Assembly (NCBI GenBank): GCA_937960755.1
Contig: CALGOL010000628.1
Coordinates: forward strand, 1-13,186
Source of the DNA: an uncultured Azospirillum sp.
GTDB lineage: Bacteria > Pseudomonadota > Alphaproteobacteria > Azospirillales > Azospirillaceae
DNA length: 13,186 bases
Direction of reading: 5' to 3'
The position numbers and the translations under genes are program-made. The first letter of the stretch is position 1, and the number at the start of each line of letters is the position of its first letter. Below, piece after piece: positions 12,937 to 13,186 of this stretch. Below the pieces are notes generated by a model, which saw nothing but the letters and a program-made list of their open reading frames with translations, did no database searches and had not been told where the DNA came from.

Positions 12937-13186
12937 GCTGGCTCTCCCGCCGCCGCAGCGGCCGTCTGGTCAAAAACCGGTTGTTCATCAAGCGAATGCC
13001 CGTTCAACCGCGCCATGCGGCGACGCGGCTGGACGGCGCTTTGCGGGAAGTCGGTGCGGTAATGGGCGCCGCGGCTTTCCTCCCGCGACAGCGCGCTTTG
13101 GCAAATCAGCCGCGCCACCGTCAAGCGATTGCGCGCCTCGCCCCAGGCGCGGACGTCGTCGGTCGGCGCCGCCGTCTCCAACTGCG
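12921..13186 (-). CDS. nadB: L-aspartate oxidase, C-terminal fragment (truncated by window edge)
   Basis: The last 88 codons of a minus-strand gene run in from the right window edge and end in TGA at 12923-12921. The segment ARNRLTVARLICQSALSREESRGAHYRTDFP is the conserved C-terminal helical region of L-aspartate oxidase, where SREESRGAHYRTDFP is nearly invariant. The enzyme oxidises aspartate to iminoaspartate with FAD, the first step toward quinolinate. Its position immediately upstream of, and overlapping, nadC matches common nad operons. The FAD-binding part lies outside the window. The tail after this motif (about 45 residues) is low in conservation and ends in AAAAAGEPACRTH. Confidence 0.93.
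   Translation of the reverse strand, partial: QLETAAPTDDVRAWGEARNRLTVARLICQSALSREESRGAHYRTDFPQSAVQPRRRMARLNGHSLDEQPVFDQTAAAAAGEPACRTH

Noticed and set aside
12370..13062. 230-codon plus-strand open frame
   Set aside because: It is antisense to nadC and nadB, both recognised from conserved motifs.

Overview
The window is GC-rich DNA with short intergenic gaps, strong GGAGG-type ribosome binding sites and a gene set typical of Alphaproteobacteria, perhaps Rhodospirillales. That placement is inferred from gene content and style, because no rRNA or marker gene is present. Most of it (positions 1 to 7414) is an accessory cluster for periplasmic alcohol oxidation by a PQQ-dependent dehydrogenase.

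Layout: a truncated minus-strand gene for a PQQ-system ABC substrate-binding protein (1-321) is divergent from a plus-strand run of four genes. These encode a PedF-like cytochrome c-550, a MoxJ-like binding protein with a Tat-type leader, a SoxYZ-like carrier and a metallo-beta-lactamase-fold protein (583-3980). Next comes the PQQ alcohol dehydrogenase itself (4195-5934), with an Asp-Phe-Asp motif that predicts lanthanide use, closed by a clear intrinsic terminator. A LuxR-type response regulator and a PQQ-associated Cys-x3-Cys-Trp protein follow as an overlapping pair (6111-7414). Together they suggest one functional unit: the dehydrogenase oxidises an alcohol in the periplasm, cytochrome c accepts the electrons, the binding, carrier and Cys proteins play accessory roles that are poorly defined, and the regulator probably controls the set.

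An AT-rich gene-free stretch (7415-7784) separates this cluster from a 791-residue protein (7785-10160). It appears to fuse an alpha/beta hydrolase with a PI-PLC-X-like phosphodiesterase domain and looks like an acquired gene. After it come a convergent small cytochrome c (10225-10611, minus), a Leu/Ile/Val-type binding protein (10899-12035, plus), and housekeeping NAD synthesis genes nadC and the 3' end of nadB (12100-13186, minus).

The most unusual structure is a family of palindromic repeats with arms CCCTCTCCCC/GGGGAGAGGG. They lie inside the signal-peptide coding regions of three different PQQ-accessory genes (2008-2139, 2937-3054, 6858-6881), each just before the hydrophobic core, with the reading frame kept open. 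Other points for a second look are loss of canonical metal ligands in the metallo-beta-lactamase-fold protein, a shared operator-like sequence upstream of both cytochrome genes, and the two-domain lipase/phosphodiesterase gene behind an AT-rich leader.
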